A stretch of DNA of 13,730 nt from a bacterium (GTDB taxonomy: Bacteria; CSSED10-310; JAJRTK01): positions 1-13,730 of the forward strand of contig JAJRTK010000376.1 in NCBI GenBank assembly GCA_024278345.1, read 5' to 3'. The notes beneath the pieces are model-generated. The model searched no databases, had not been told where the DNA came from, and saw nothing but the letters and a program-made list of their open reading frames with translations. The translations under genes were made by a program, and so were the position numbers. This document shows, one piece after another, positions 5,944 to 13,730 of this stretch. The first letter of the stretch is position 1. Every line of letters begins with the position of its first letter.

Positions 5944-8235
5944 TTAGTCACTTTTCCGTTTTGCCTCTTGTACCGTTTCCAATTTTTTCGCGGCTGCCCA
6001 TAATTGGGTGAACCGAGTATAACAGTTGTGGGCCAGAGGCAGATTCCCGAGTTTTTCCGCGATGACTCCCAGGCGGTAGTAGGCCATTGGATAGACGAGC
6101 ACGGCGACCCGATTCACGATGGAAGTGGAGCCGATGGGGATCAGGAAGTTGGCGGCGATGAGGCGGGAATAGGTCTCCCGCGCCTTCTCGAGCTGGCCAT
6201 TGGCGGTGTATGCGCTGGCCAGGGCTTCGAGGTGGACAGGGCGGAAGTGGGCCTTCTCCTGAAACGGAGCTTGGTTGAGGACTGAAATCGCCTCTTCGTT
6301 TTTGCCCTCCGCAAGGAGAATGCGCCCCCGCAGGTGGAGTGCGTACTTGTTTTTTGGCCCGGCCTTGGCCACGATCTTGTCGTATTCCAGTTTCGCCCAA
6401 GCAAGCTCCCCTCGCCTGATATGGAGCCAGCCCCGGTAAGCTCGCCAATAGGGCCGCACCTGGCCTCCATAGACGTCATAGGCCTGTTCCATTTCTCTTA
6501 GCGCTCCATCGAGATCTCCTTCCAAGAAGTCGCTGAAGCTTAGATCCTGGTAGCTTGTGGACAAAATCCGCTTGTCCTGGAACCGTTCGCCCAGCTCTTT
6601 CTTCTGGCGGAAGTAGTTTCGCGCCTCCTGGAAGCGCCCCTGGTGCAGAGCCACGCAGCCCATATTCTGTAGGGCCACGTAGCCCAGGGAAGAGGTTCTG
6701 TCGTAGCTCTTTTCGTAGAGCCTCAGGGCCTCGTCATACGTTTCTTCCAGGACGAAGGTCCCCGCCATGTTGGCGTAGGCATCGCGGAAGCTCGGGTCGA
6801 TTTCGATTGCCTTACCGTAAAGAGCTCGTGCGGCCGCAAGTTGTCCCCGCATTTGGAGAACGTCCCCCAAGAGTCCCTGGGCTCGAGCATGTTTTGGGTG
6901 CTCGCCGGCAAAGCGTTGGGCGAAAGCCAGCGCCCGTTCTTGTTGGCCCGGAACGGAAGCGCAGCGGAGCAGTGAGCCGTAGGCGATGACGAAATCCTGG
7001 TCGAGCTCCAGGACGCGCTCGAAATAGGGGATCGCTTCGCTCTCCCTCTCGAGTCGCCGGTAATTGTCGCCGACCCAGTAGAGGGTTTCCTTTTCATCCG
7101 GGTACTTGCGGTTCAGGGCAAGATAAAGTTCCAGGCTTTTGTCGTACTTCTCACCCACAAAGGCCAGGAAGGCCTCGATACTCTCGCGCTCCCGTTTCGG
7201 CAGGCGGCCAAGGTTCCGTCCAAGGGCCTTTTGGGCCCGTTCGATCACTTCGGGATCGGGGACCCACCAGACTTGGGTCATGGCCAGGCGATAGTGGGCC
7301 AGGGCGAATTCCGGATCGAACTCCATGGCTTTCTCGAAAGCGGTCTGTGCATCTCCAAAATTCGAGCGGTTCAAGAGATCGAGTCCGGCAACGTACTGGC
7401 GGTAGGCTTCCTCGGACGTCGTGGTGGCAGCCTGGAGCCAGTCAGTTTCGGATTCCTTTTTTGAATCCGCCACATTTTTCCCTTCCAGAACGGTTCGGAT
7501 TTCTCCAGAAAGTGAGTGGACGATCTCAAAGAGCCCGGCGAGCTCGCCTTTTCCTTCGCCCGTGGGCGATGCCAGGAGGGCTCCGCTCTGTACGTCCACG
7601 ATCCTGGATTGGACAGCGACGCGAGCGCCCTTTCTTGAGACGCTTCCCAGGACGATCTTCGGGACACCCGCCTCTTGAGCCACCTGGCGGGCGGTCTCCT
7701 CGTCCACCACCTGCTCGCTCCCCCGACTTCGGAGAATGTCGGAGAGTTTCTGGATTGAAAAGACCGGGAGCTCACCCTCTTGCGAGAGACTTGTGATGAG
7801 CAGATTCGTCACCATCTGCCCCAACCGGTCTTGGTCTTCGGGGGAGGCAAGGTTCTGGAAATAAAAGACCGCGAGACCGGGCTCGACTTCTTTCCGTCCG
7901 AAGAGCCGCCATCCCAGGGCCAGGCTCCCAAGTACGAGCAGGATCGCCAGTGCCACGGCGACTTTCAGGGAAACGCCCTTGGCGTCGGCGGGCTTGTAGA
8001 GCTCCTGGTAAAGAGCTTTGAGCTCAGCGGCCATCTCGTCGATACTGGCGTAGCGGTTCTCTTTCTCCTTCTCCAGCCCTTTCTGGAGGATTTCGCCAAG
8101 CTTTTCCGGCAAATGGGGGGCCAGATCCGAAAGGGGCCGGGGCTCTTCCTGAAGGATTTGGCGCAGGAGGAGAGCCTGTTTGTCGGCGGCGAAGGGTAGC
8201 TGTCCGGTGAGGAGCTCGAAGAAAAGGATCGACAC
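5944..8235 (-). CDS. C-terminal part of the kinase: late C-lobe, membrane helix, FlgO/TolB-like domain, TPRs
   Basis: This is what could still be made if translation restarted at GTG 8235 after the premature stop (763 residues). Residues 1-80 are the end of the kinase C-lobe (ILFFELLTGQLPF; Arg61 in EKENRYAS is the conserved subdomain XI arginine). A membrane helix follows at 88-110. Residues about 119-250 (LAVFYFQNLA, then VPKIVLGSVSRKGARVAVQS) match the FlgO/TolB N-terminal-like domain often placed between kinase and TPRs in such proteins. From about 275 to 750 lie roughly ten TPR-like helix pairs, for example FGDAQTAFEKAMEFDPEFAL and LAAARALYGKAIEIDPSFRD. TPRs bind protein partners; here they would be extracytoplasmic. 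No good ribosome-binding site precedes GTG 8235, so independent expression is doubtful. Confidence 0.7.
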   Translation of the reverse strand: MSILFFELLTGQLPFAADKQALLLRQILQEEPRPLSDLAPHLPEKLGEILQKGLEKEKENRYASIDEMAAELKALYQELYKPADAKGVSLKVAVALAILLVLGSLALGWRLFGRKEVEPGLAVFYFQNLASPEDQDRLGQMVTNLLITSLSQEGELPVFSIQKLSDILRSRGSEQVVDEETARQVAQEAGVPKIVLGSVSRKGARVAVQSRIVDVQSGALLASPTGEGKGELAGLFEIVHSLSGEIRTVLEGKNVADSKKESETDWLQAATTTSEEAYRQYVAGLDLLNRSNFGDAQTAFEKAMEFDPEFALAHYRLAMTQVWWVPDPEVIERAQKALGRNLGRLPKRERESIEAFLAFVGEKYDKSLELYLALNRKYPDEKETLYWVGDNYRRLERESEAIPYFERVLELDQDFVIAYGSLLRCASVPGQQERALAFAQRFAGEHPKHARAQGLLGDVLQMRGQLAAARALYGKAIEIDPSFRDAYANMAGTFVLEETYDEALRLYEKSYDRTSSLGYVALQNMGCVALHQGRFQEARNYFRQKKELGERFQDKRILSTSYQDLSFSDFLEGDLDGALREMEQAYDVYGGQVRPYWRAYRGWLHIRRGELAWAKLEYDKIVAKAGPKNKYALHLRGRILLAEGKNEEAISVLNQAPFQEKAHFRPVHLEALASAYTANGQLEKARETYSRLIAANFLIPIGSTSIVNRVAVLVYPMAYYRLGVIAEKLGNLPLAHNCYTRFTQLWAAAKKLETVQEAKRKSD

Positions 8236-8286
8236 CGAGAAAACGTCACTCCGGCTATCGATCTCACCATCGAGGATCTGCTCCGG

Positions 8287-8289
8287 TTA
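8287..8289 (-). other. Premature in-frame TAA stop inside the kinase activation segment
   Basis: The plus bases TTA at 8287-8289 read TAA on the minus strand, codon 188 of the kinase. Codons on both sides give GTVEYM and PEQILDGEIDSRSDVF, both canonical. The sequence around it has no homopolymer that would favour an indel; the defect is a substitution, most simply C to A in TCA. Confidence 0.9.
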
Positions 8290-8850
8290 CATGTACTCCA
8301 CCGTGCCCAGCGTGATTCCGGAACCGGTGATTTCATCGCCGTGGAAACCTCCCTCTTCGCCGAAGGTCTTGGCGATCCCGAAGTCCATGACCTTCACTTC
8401 GCCTCGGGGCGTTTCCATGACGTTGGCCAGCTTGAGGTCCCGATGCACGATCTTGTGGCGGTGGGCCTCGGCCAGAGCCTCGGAGATGGCGCGGGCCACC
8501 TGAAAAAAGCGTTTGAGTTCCAGAGGCCCTTCTTCCACCAGAGCCTGCTTGAGAGTCCAGCCTTCCACACATTCCATGGAGATGAAGCCGAGGCCATCGG
8601 CTTCGTTGATCTCGTAGATCGTCGCGATCCCCGGATGGTTGAGGCGTGCGGCCAGGCGTGCCTCCCGGATGAAGCGTGCCCGGGTATCGTCATCGATTTC
8701 GGTGCCAAGGTCGAGGAGCTTGAGGGCGACGGTCCGACCGAGCTTGAGATCCGCGGCCTTGTAGACCGCAGCCATGCCTCCCTGCCCAAGCTTGTCGATG
8801 ATCCGATAGTGGGCGATGCGCTGTCCTGGCCGCAGCTCGACGATGTTCAT
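8287..8850 (-). CDS. N-terminal part of the Ser/Thr kinase, truncated before the APE motif
   Basis: A 187-residue cytoplasmic fragment containing the kinase N-lobe and the first half of the C-lobe. Visible residues are the glycine loop GQGGMAAVYK (22-31), the ATP lysine Lys44 in VALKLL, the alphaC Glu63, the catalytic loop HRDLKLANVM (136-145, Asp138 and Asn143), and DFG (156-158). It ends at GTVEYM, one residue before the position that should be Ser or Ala of the APE-type motif. The fragment lacks the substrate-binding helices (subdomains IX-XI), so it should not fold as a normal active kinase. All catalytic residues up to the stop are intact, with no other sign of decay, which points to a very recent event or a base-call error. 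Confidence 0.85.
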   Translation of the reverse strand: MNIVELRPGQRIAHYRIIDKLGQGGMAAVYKAADLKLGRTVALKLLDLGTEIDDDTRARFIREARLAARLNHPGIATIYEINEADGLGFISMECVEGWTLKQALVEEGPLELKRFFQVARAISEALAEAHRHKIVHRDLKLANVMETPRGEVKVMDFGIAKTFGEEGGFHGDEITGSGITLGTVEYM

Positions 8851-8884
8851 TCAGCGGGTTCCTTAGCCAACGTTTCGCGGATTC

Positions 8885-11818
8885 CTAGCCCAAGAGTTCT
8901 TCGAGCTTGGCCAAGAGCTCCTTGAAGCGGTACGGCTTGGCCAAAAAGGTCACCGCTCCTCCGCTGGCCAATTCATCGGCCAGCTCCTGGCGATTATAAC
9001 CACTGGAGAGGATGACGCGAACATTCTTGTCCAAGTTGCGCATCTTTTCCAGCGCGGTGAGTCCGTCCATGTGTGGCATGGTCAAGTCGAGGAGGACACA
9101 GGCAATCTCGTGTCGCCGCCTTTGGTAGATCTCCACCGCTTCACATCCATCGACAGCCAGCAAGACTTCGAATCCCGCAAGCTCCAACATATATTTGGCG
9201 ACGCCTCGGATCGTCTCTTCGTCATCCACCACCAGGATCTTCCCACGCCGCAAGATGGCGCTTTTGAGAAACGCCCTGGATTTTTCCACGACTTTGGCCG
9301 ATTCGGCGGCGGGGAAGAGAATGCGAAAGGTCGTTCCCACTTCCGGTTGGCTCTCGATTCGGATTGCACCGCGATGGCTCCGCACGATTCCCAGCAAAGC
9401 CGCCAGCCCAAGGCCCCGGCCCGCGAACTTCGTTGTGAAGAAAGGGTCGAAGATCTGCTTCCGGCTCTTTTGGGGAATCCCGCATCCCGTGTCGGCTACC
9501 TCTACATAGACGTAGATACCTTCCCGTTGTCCCTCGTCCAAGTAGCAGCTCTTCAAGTAATCCCGCTTGCAGTCCAAGGCGCCGGTTCGGATGGCGATGA
9601 GTCCACTCCGGTCGGCAATCGCTTCTGAAGCGTTGGTGACCAGGTTCACGAGCACCTGTCGTATCTGCGATTTGTCCCCTTCGAAAGCCGGCAGATCAGG
9701 CTCAAAATCAAGCTTGAGCAGGGCGCTTTTCGAAATCGAGAGCTTCAGAAAATGGAGCATTTCCTGAATGAAAGCACTCAAGTTGATGGGCTCTACCACG
9801 AACTTGCCCTTGCCGGAATAGGCGAGCATCTGCCGCACGAGCTGGGCAGCTCTCCGGGATGACGACTCGATCTCCCGCAAATATCCCTGAGCTTTGGAGT
9901 CGTCCGGAAGATGGAGCATCGCCAAATCCGTGTTGCCCAGGATCGCCATAAGGATGTTGTTGAAGTCGTGGGCGATACCGCTGGCGAGCACACCCAGGCT
10001 TTCGAGCTTCTGGACCTGCCGCAAGTGGGTCTCGAAACAACGCTGTTCTTCTTCCGCCTGCATCCGCTGGGTCACGTCCACAAGGTAGCCAAGGTAGTGC
10101 TGAACCCGACCCTGTTGATCCCTGAGGATCGTCGTGTAGTCCGCAACCCACACGAACTCCCCATTTTTCTTTCTCAAACGGTAAGGCTTGTGTTCGAAGC
10201 GGCTGACACCGCTGGCCGTGTACTTCTTCACTTCGTTGGTCACTTCCGCCAGATCGGCTTCCACCACGAGATCCGCATAGGGAATCTCGCCGCTCAGGAA
10301 CTCTGGGGCCGTGTAGCCCAGCAACTCCGTGACATTGGGCGAAACGTAATCCACCGGCCAACCCTCCACCGCTCTCCACTTGAAGGTCACCACGGGACCG
10401 GTGAAGAACAGATTGCGCTCCTGCTCCAAAAGCGCGTTGAGCTTTTTGAGCCTCGATTCCGCCTCCTTCCGCTCGGTGACATCCTTGCAATGGGTCAAGA
10501 AATTGCCACCAGGTAGCTTGACGGCGTCGAAAGCAATCCAAAGCTCGGAGCCATCTTTCCGGCACAAAGAACCCTCCCCCCGTAACGACCCCGTTTCCTT
10601 GAGCCTCTGGAAACGCTGGCACGCCGTCTGGCGGAACCATTCCGGAACGAGATCGAGAAAGGACGAACCCGCAAGCTCTTCTTTGGAATAACCCGTGATG
10701 CGGCTTGCCGCAATGTTCACTTCCAAGCAAACGCCTCGCGGATCCAGAATGACGATGCCATCGGGTGCCAACTCGACGTAGGCCCGGTACCGCTCTTCGC
10801 TCCTAGCCAAGCTTTCTTCAGTCCGTTTGCGGTGCAAGGCATCCCCGAAAAGAACCCCCATCATCCGAAGCAGGGGCCAGGCCTCCCGGGGAGCGGGGGC
10901 TTCCGCACGGACAAAATCGAATCCCACAAATCCCGTGAGATCTTGCTCCCGCACCATGGGTACGGTCACCAAGGAAAGAATACCCTGCTCCACGAAATGA
11001 GCCTTCTCCCGGCTCGCTTCTTCCGGGAGTTCCGCGACGGACGGAATCACCAGGTCTTCCATATTCCGGATTCGGCGAGCAAGCCAGGGGAGCTTCTCGT
11101 CCATAAGGATGCCCTGAAGCCGCGATATCCGCGGCTCAATCCCCTCCCGGCACCATTCGTGAGTGTTCGTCGCTAGAACGCCAGCCTTGTCAAACTGGAA
11201 AACGTAGGCGCGATCGACCCCCACGTACTCGCCCAACAAGGCCAGCGCCCGGTCGATCCCGCCGTCGATCTCATGGGAACCAAGGCGCATGAACTCCATG
11301 GCCAAAGCCGAGATGATCCGATCAAGACCCAGCCGATAGTCCCCATCCCCGGACCGATTCTCCTCTCCGATCCGGCGAACGATGCTATAAAAAGCCATTC
11401 TGCCGCCGTAATCGATCACCCGGGAATCGACACTCACCGGGAGCTCCATCCCATCCTTCTTCTGAATCTGCTCGAACCGAACGTGCCCCTTGGAAAGCAG
11501 TTTTTGGATGATCTCGCGATTCCGCGCCGCCGACATCCCCGAATAGAGATCATGAACGCGAAGCTGCAAAAGCTCTTGCCGCTTGTAGCCCAGAAATCTC
11601 ACCGCCGCATGATTGGCGTTCAAGATCTCCCGCCTGTCTGGACCTACGATGAACACAGCTTCGTCCATCGCCTCAATCAGCCGACTCCAACGAAGGCGCA
11701 CCTCCTCCATCCCCGACCCGGTTCCCTCCATGCTTGCCCTTCCCCCTTGGGCAAGCTGCCCACGAAGAAACTCGATCTCGGCCAAAAGCTGATCCCGTGT
11801 TCGACACTCCCCATCCAT
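8885..11818 (-). CDS. Soluble PAS-GAF-PAS-PAS hybrid histidine kinase with C-terminal receiver
   Basis: A 977-residue hybrid sensor kinase with no membrane helix, so a cytoplasmic sensor. Order: short coil (8-25); PAS (45-150); GAF-like (168-330, with VDRAYVFQFD and an EHGI-like EQGI stretch); PAS (338-452, APDGIVILDP); PAS with PAC (470-588); HisKA with phosphoaccepting His617 in GIAHDFNNIL; HATPase with N box Asn725/Asn729, G1 DTGCGIP (776-782) and G2 GRGLGL (800-805); receiver (859-976) with Asp865/Asp866, phosphoacceptor Asp911 in LLDLTMP, Ser938/939 and Lys961. The short F-box and GIAHDFNNIL put it in the HisKA family often lacking a cognate output regulator. ATG 11818 has AGGA eight bases upstream. 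The Ser/Thr kinase starts 34 bases downstream, suggesting one operon. The ligand of PAS or GAF cannot be read. Confidence 0.95.
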   Translation of the reverse strand: MDGECRTRDQLLAEIEFLRGQLAQGGRASMEGTGSGMEEVRLRWSRLIEAMDEAVFIVGPDRREILNANHAAVRFLGYKRQELLQLRVHDLYSGMSAARNREIIQKLLSKGHVRFEQIQKKDGMELPVSVDSRVIDYGGRMAFYSIVRRIGEENRSGDGDYRLGLDRIISALAMEFMRLGSHEIDGGIDRALALLGEYVGVDRAYVFQFDKAGVLATNTHEWCREGIEPRISRLQGILMDEKLPWLARRIRNMEDLVIPSVAELPEEASREKAHFVEQGILSLVTVPMVREQDLTGFVGFDFVRAEAPAPREAWPLLRMMGVLFGDALHRKRTEESLARSEERYRAYVELAPDGIVILDPRGVCLEVNIAASRITGYSKEELAGSSFLDLVPEWFRQTACQRFQRLKETGSLRGEGSLCRKDGSELWIAFDAVKLPGGNFLTHCKDVTERKEAESRLKKLNALLEQERNLFFTGPVVTFKWRAVEGWPVDYVSPNVTELLGYTAPEFLSGEIPYADLVVEADLAEVTNEVKKYTASGVSRFEHKPYRLRKKNGEFVWVADYTTILRDQQGRVQHYLGYLVDVTQRMQAEEEQRCFETHLRQVQKLESLGVLASGIAHDFNNILMAILGNTDLAMLHLPDDSKAQGYLREIESSSRRAAQLVRQMLAYSGKGKFVVEPINLSAFIQEMLHFLKLSISKSALLKLDFEPDLPAFEGDKSQIRQVLVNLVTNASEAIADRSGLIAIRTGALDCKRDYLKSCYLDEGQREGIYVYVEVADTGCGIPQKSRKQIFDPFFTTKFAGRGLGLAALLGIVRSHRGAIRIESQPEVGTTFRILFPAAESAKVVEKSRAFLKSAILRRGKILVVDDEETIRGVAKYMLELAGFEVLLAVDGCEAVEIYQRRRHEIACVLLDLTMPHMDGLTALEKMRNLDKNVRVILSSGYNRQELADELASGGAVTFLAKPYRFKELLAKLEELLG

Positions 11819-12204
11819 GAAGACCGTCCTGTTCGATTTCCCCTCTATCTCTTATGGGACTTCTTCTCCCCCTCGTTGTCAATTCTACCTTCCATTCTTC
11901 ACCGTCAACGGCCATGGATTCGGCGCACAAAAAATAGTGTAACCTCCATCATTTAGAAGGAAAATCAGATTGTCCGGTGTTTTTTTTTCTCTATTTTCTG
12001 TTCCGCTCGCGTCGCTCACAGCCGTTCGCGCCACTCACCACATCCCCCCCTAAATCGGGCTGCAAACCCTCCTGACAAACGTTCACCCAAAAGTTGCGCG
12101 GAGGCCGCGGTCCTCGGCGCCTCTTCAGGAAGCCTGGATCGCCAAAGGCCGCCACCAGGCTCAAGGAAGCGGGTCCGCGGACGATCCGTGGATTCCGGGG
12201 AGTT
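11819..12204. other. 386-base non-coding stretch between the HupE-like gene and the histidine kinase
   Basis: No credible gene. Next to the HupE-like stop there is a 10-base palindrome GTCCGCGGAC (12173-12182) and a pair of 7-bp arms AGCCTGG/CCAGGCT (12131-12161) enclosing a smaller GCC-AAA-GGC hairpin; no U-tract follows on the minus strand. The half nearer the histidine kinase is AT-rich, with a run of nine T on plus near 11982-11990. A weak minus-strand -10 (TACACT, about 11943-11938) with a poor -35 could drive the kinase operon. Confidence 0.45.
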
Positions 12205-13446
12205 TCAGACGAAAAAGATCCGCTGCACCGTCCAGTATAAGCCACAAAGAGCAATTCCGACCGACCCGGGGAGCACGATTGCCCGGCGATACCATTGCTT
12301 GTGGCGAAACCAAAGCCCCACCGCCAGGAAGGCCAGGGTCAGGACCGCGAGCTGGCCGATCTCCACGCCCACGTTGAAACTCACCAGAGCCGCGGCCAGT
12401 TGGGAGCTGGGAAGGCCCAGGTGGCGAAGAACCGTGGCAAACCCCATGCCGTGGAGAAGCCCAAACCCGAAGACAACGCCGATCCGATGGCGGGCCAGCC
12501 GCTCCGTCAAAAGGTTTTCCACGGCAATGGTGACGATGGAGATGGCGATGAGCGGCTCCACGATCCGGGGGGGGAGCGATGCGATCCCCAACGTGCTCGT
12601 GGCCAGGGTCACCGTGTGCGCCAGGGTAAAGGCTGTCACCTGGGCCAGGAGTGGCCGCCATTCCAGGCTCAGAAGGAAGAGCGCCAAGACGAAGAGGATG
12701 TGGTCGATGCCCAGGGGAAGAATGTGGGTGAATCCCAGGACCAGATAACGGCCAACGGTTCCCAAAAAGGTCGGCGGAACGTAGTCTCGATTCAGAGGGA
12801 AAGGGGGGCTCATGGCACCCTCCTGGAGCCACTGAACGTCGGGATCTTCTTGCCCTTCATGGCGCAGGGAGAGAGAGACCTGCCCCAGAGCCAGGGTTTG
12901 CCCCCACTGAAACTCACCGGCGCCGGCAGGAATCTTCCCAGAGTAGCGAAGATGTAGAAACTTCCAGGGAGGAAGCTCGGATTCCAGGCCACTTTCCGTC
13001 ATGGAACGGACTTTTTCCAGGCGGGGCTGGACCTGCCGGGAATCGAAAAGCAGGATCATCCCGTTGGTGAAGTCGCGGAGAAGCCGTCCATAGCGCCGGG
13101 CCACCCGGCGAGAGACCTCTTGGGAGTGGAGATCGGTGAAACCGGGAGCCGGGCCAATCCCGGAAGTCGCATGGCGGAGGTCAAGCTCCACCTCCGCGCG
13201 GTAGGTTCCGCCTTTGGAGAAGAGAACCTTCACGCGGGCCGCGCCAAGACCATGAGCCAAACTGTTCGGTTGTGGGAAGAAAGCGGCGGCGGCAAGGATG
13301 AGGATCCACCAGATGCGGCTGCGGCCGTGGATGAGAGAAACAGCGAAAAAGGCGCGAAGCGCCGGCAGGAGGCACAGACGCTCCCGGCAACCTTCTGTCT
13401 GGCCCCGTACCACCGAAGTCGGCGGGAGCCGTAAAAACCTGTTCAT
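12205..13446 (-). CDS. HupE/UreJ-like membrane protein with periplasmic N-terminal domain
   Basis: A 413-residue protein of the HupE/UreJ_2 type. A signal anchor (about 45-58, ending near SLAHG) is followed by an exported beta-rich domain (66-225) and about six or seven membrane helices (232-408). Conserved polar and metal-ligand-like residues lie in the helices: GFTHILPLGIDHILFVLALF (238-257; His241, Asp248, His249), TLAHTVTLA (His277), EPLIAISI (Glu297), GLLHGMGFA (His332), FNVGVEIGQ (357-365). Classical HupE/UreJ carry nickel for hydrogenase or urease; the role of this longer branch is not established, and no hydrogenase, urease or nickel gene is present. ATG 13446 has AGGA nine bases upstream; it gives an unusual 44-residue basic stretch before the anchor, but no better start is seen. 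Confidence 0.88.
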   Translation of the reverse strand: MNRFLRLPPTSVVRGQTEGCRERLCLLPALRAFFAVSLIHGRSRIWWILILAAAAFFPQPNSLAHGLGAARVKVLFSKGGTYRAEVELDLRHATSGIGPAPGFTDLHSQEVSRRVARRYGRLLRDFTNGMILLFDSRQVQPRLEKVRSMTESGLESELPPWKFLHLRYSGKIPAGAGEFQWGQTLALGQVSLSLRHEGQEDPDVQWLQEGAMSPPFPLNRDYVPPTFLGTVGRYLVLGFTHILPLGIDHILFVLALFLLSLEWRPLLAQVTAFTLAHTVTLATSTLGIASLPPRIVEPLIAISIVTIAVENLLTERLARHRIGVVFGFGLLHGMGFATVLRHLGLPSSQLAAALVSFNVGVEIGQLAVLTLAFLAVGLWFRHKQWYRRAIVLPGSVGIALCGLYWTVQRIFFV

Positions 13447-13630
13447 TCGCCGATTCCTACGGGAGAGAGCAAGGAATGGCCGGGTTTCCGGGAAAAGATC
13501 CGGGAGAGTCTGGCACGACGCAACGGAACATGGAATGATCCCACCATAATTGGATACCGGAGATTTCTGGTTTCTGGGCAGTGAGAAGGCGGGGACCTAT
13601 CAGATCCGGTTGACAACATCACCGCTGGGG

Positions 13631-13694
13631 CGGGCCTCCTTCCCGGCTCCGTGCAGCCCGGAGGGCGCTACACCGGCAAGATGCCGGTGCCACC
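13631..13694. repeat. Palindromic (REP-like) intergenic element at the right edge
   Basis: A dense set of hairpins upstream of the HupE-like gene: a perfect 7-bp stem CACCGGC/GCCGGTG around AAGAT (13671-13689), and a stem CTCCG/CGGAG (13647-13663) with competing pairing of CCTCC (13635-13639) to GGAGG (13660-13664). No coding frame fits. This pattern is typical of dispersed REP-type palindromes; a second copy is not present in the window, so repetition is inferred. Confidence 0.45.
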
Positions 13695-13730
13695 GTTTCG
13701 GCGAAGAAAATTGTAAAGCAAAAACACGAC

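Larger units (their letters stand above)
5944..8850 (-). pseudogene. Ser/Thr protein kinase with TPR array, split by an in-frame TAA
   Basis: Read as one unit this is a 968-codon gene from ATG 8850 (AAGGA nine bases upstream) to TAA 5944, with one internal TAA at codon 188 (8289-8287). The frame is unchanged across it: subdomain VIII reads GTVEYM, stop, PEQ, where relatives have GTxEYMSPEQ or GTxEYMAPEQ. TCA (Ser) to TAA needs one base change. Order of domains: PknB-type kinase (15-275), membrane helix (about 293-315), FlgO/TolB-like domain (about 324-455), TPR array (about 480-955). It starts 34 bases after the hybrid histidine kinase stop. Either a recent nonsense mutation, a sequencing error, or rarely readthrough; TAA ends this same gene, so general reassignment is excluded. 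The two separately translatable parts are listed below. Confidence 0.8.

Noticed and set aside
8287-8289. Stop-codon reassignment of TAA
   Set aside because: TAA ends the kinase gene itself at 5944 and the exported-protein gene at 4950, so TAA is a normal stop here.
12161-12832. Minus-strand 223-codon frame inside the HupE-like gene
   Set aside because: Pro/Gly/Arg-rich shadow in another frame of a gene with clear membrane helices and conserved motifs.
13586-13597. Third copy of the interspersed repeat near the right edge
   Set aside because: Only 11 bases (GGCGGGGACCT) match, in inverted orientation, and neither flanking block is conserved; chance in GC-rich DNA is enough.
1-13730. CRISPR array, phage genes or intact insertion sequence
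   Set aside because: No regularly spaced repeats, no phage structural or integrase motifs, and no transposase frame were seen on either strand.

Overview
The window looks like chromosome of a GC-rich, free-living Gram-negative-type bacterium. The best lineage hint is a very large Ser/Thr kinase built as kinase, membrane helix, FlgO/TolB-like domain and TPR array, an architecture common in Acidobacteriota and neighbouring phyla. That placement is inference; there is no rRNA or marker gene here. Every protein gene I accept is on the minus strand, so genes are transcribed from high to low coordinates. The only plus-strand gene is a tRNA-Leu(CAA).

Layout in transcription order (right to left): a palindromic intergenic element at the right edge (13631-13694); a HupE/UreJ-like membrane protein (13446-12205); a 386-base non-coding stretch; a signalling pair made of a soluble hybrid histidine kinase (11818-8885) and, 34 bases on, the Ser/Thr kinase-TPR protein (8850-5944); a probable terminator (5848-5813); an exported six-cysteine protein of unknown function (5729-4950); a repeat-bounded island (about 4928-3991) with a DUF433 antitoxin and the broken remains of its DUF5615 PIN-like toxin; a small coiled-coil protein (3715-3314); an aldo/keto reductase and a flavin-reductase-like protein (3198-2206, 2150-1641); then, past the tRNA, a 312-residue helical protein (1434-496) and the N-terminal half of a YgfZ/GcvT-type folate-binding protein running off the left edge.

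Two genes are visibly damaged. The Ser/Thr kinase has an in-frame TAA exactly at the residue before Pro-Glu of its APE motif, while the frame stays coding on both sides, so a single base change splits an otherwise complete 968-codon gene. The toxin keeps a start overlapping the antitoxin stop (GTGA) and its first nine residues, then loses roughly 20-25 codons and changes frame. The antitoxin is intact with a strong ribosome-binding site. Two near-identical 50-base repeats lie just 3' of the stop codons of the toxin and of the exported protein, in the same orientation, bracketing the toxin-antitoxin island.

How the genes may work together: the hybrid kinase and Ser/Thr kinase probably form one signalling operon; the aldo/keto reductase and flavin reductase are probably cotranscribed redox enzymes; the 312-residue protein and the YgfZ-like protein are 28 bases apart and probably cotranscribed. 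I found no CRISPR array, phage gene or intact transposase.
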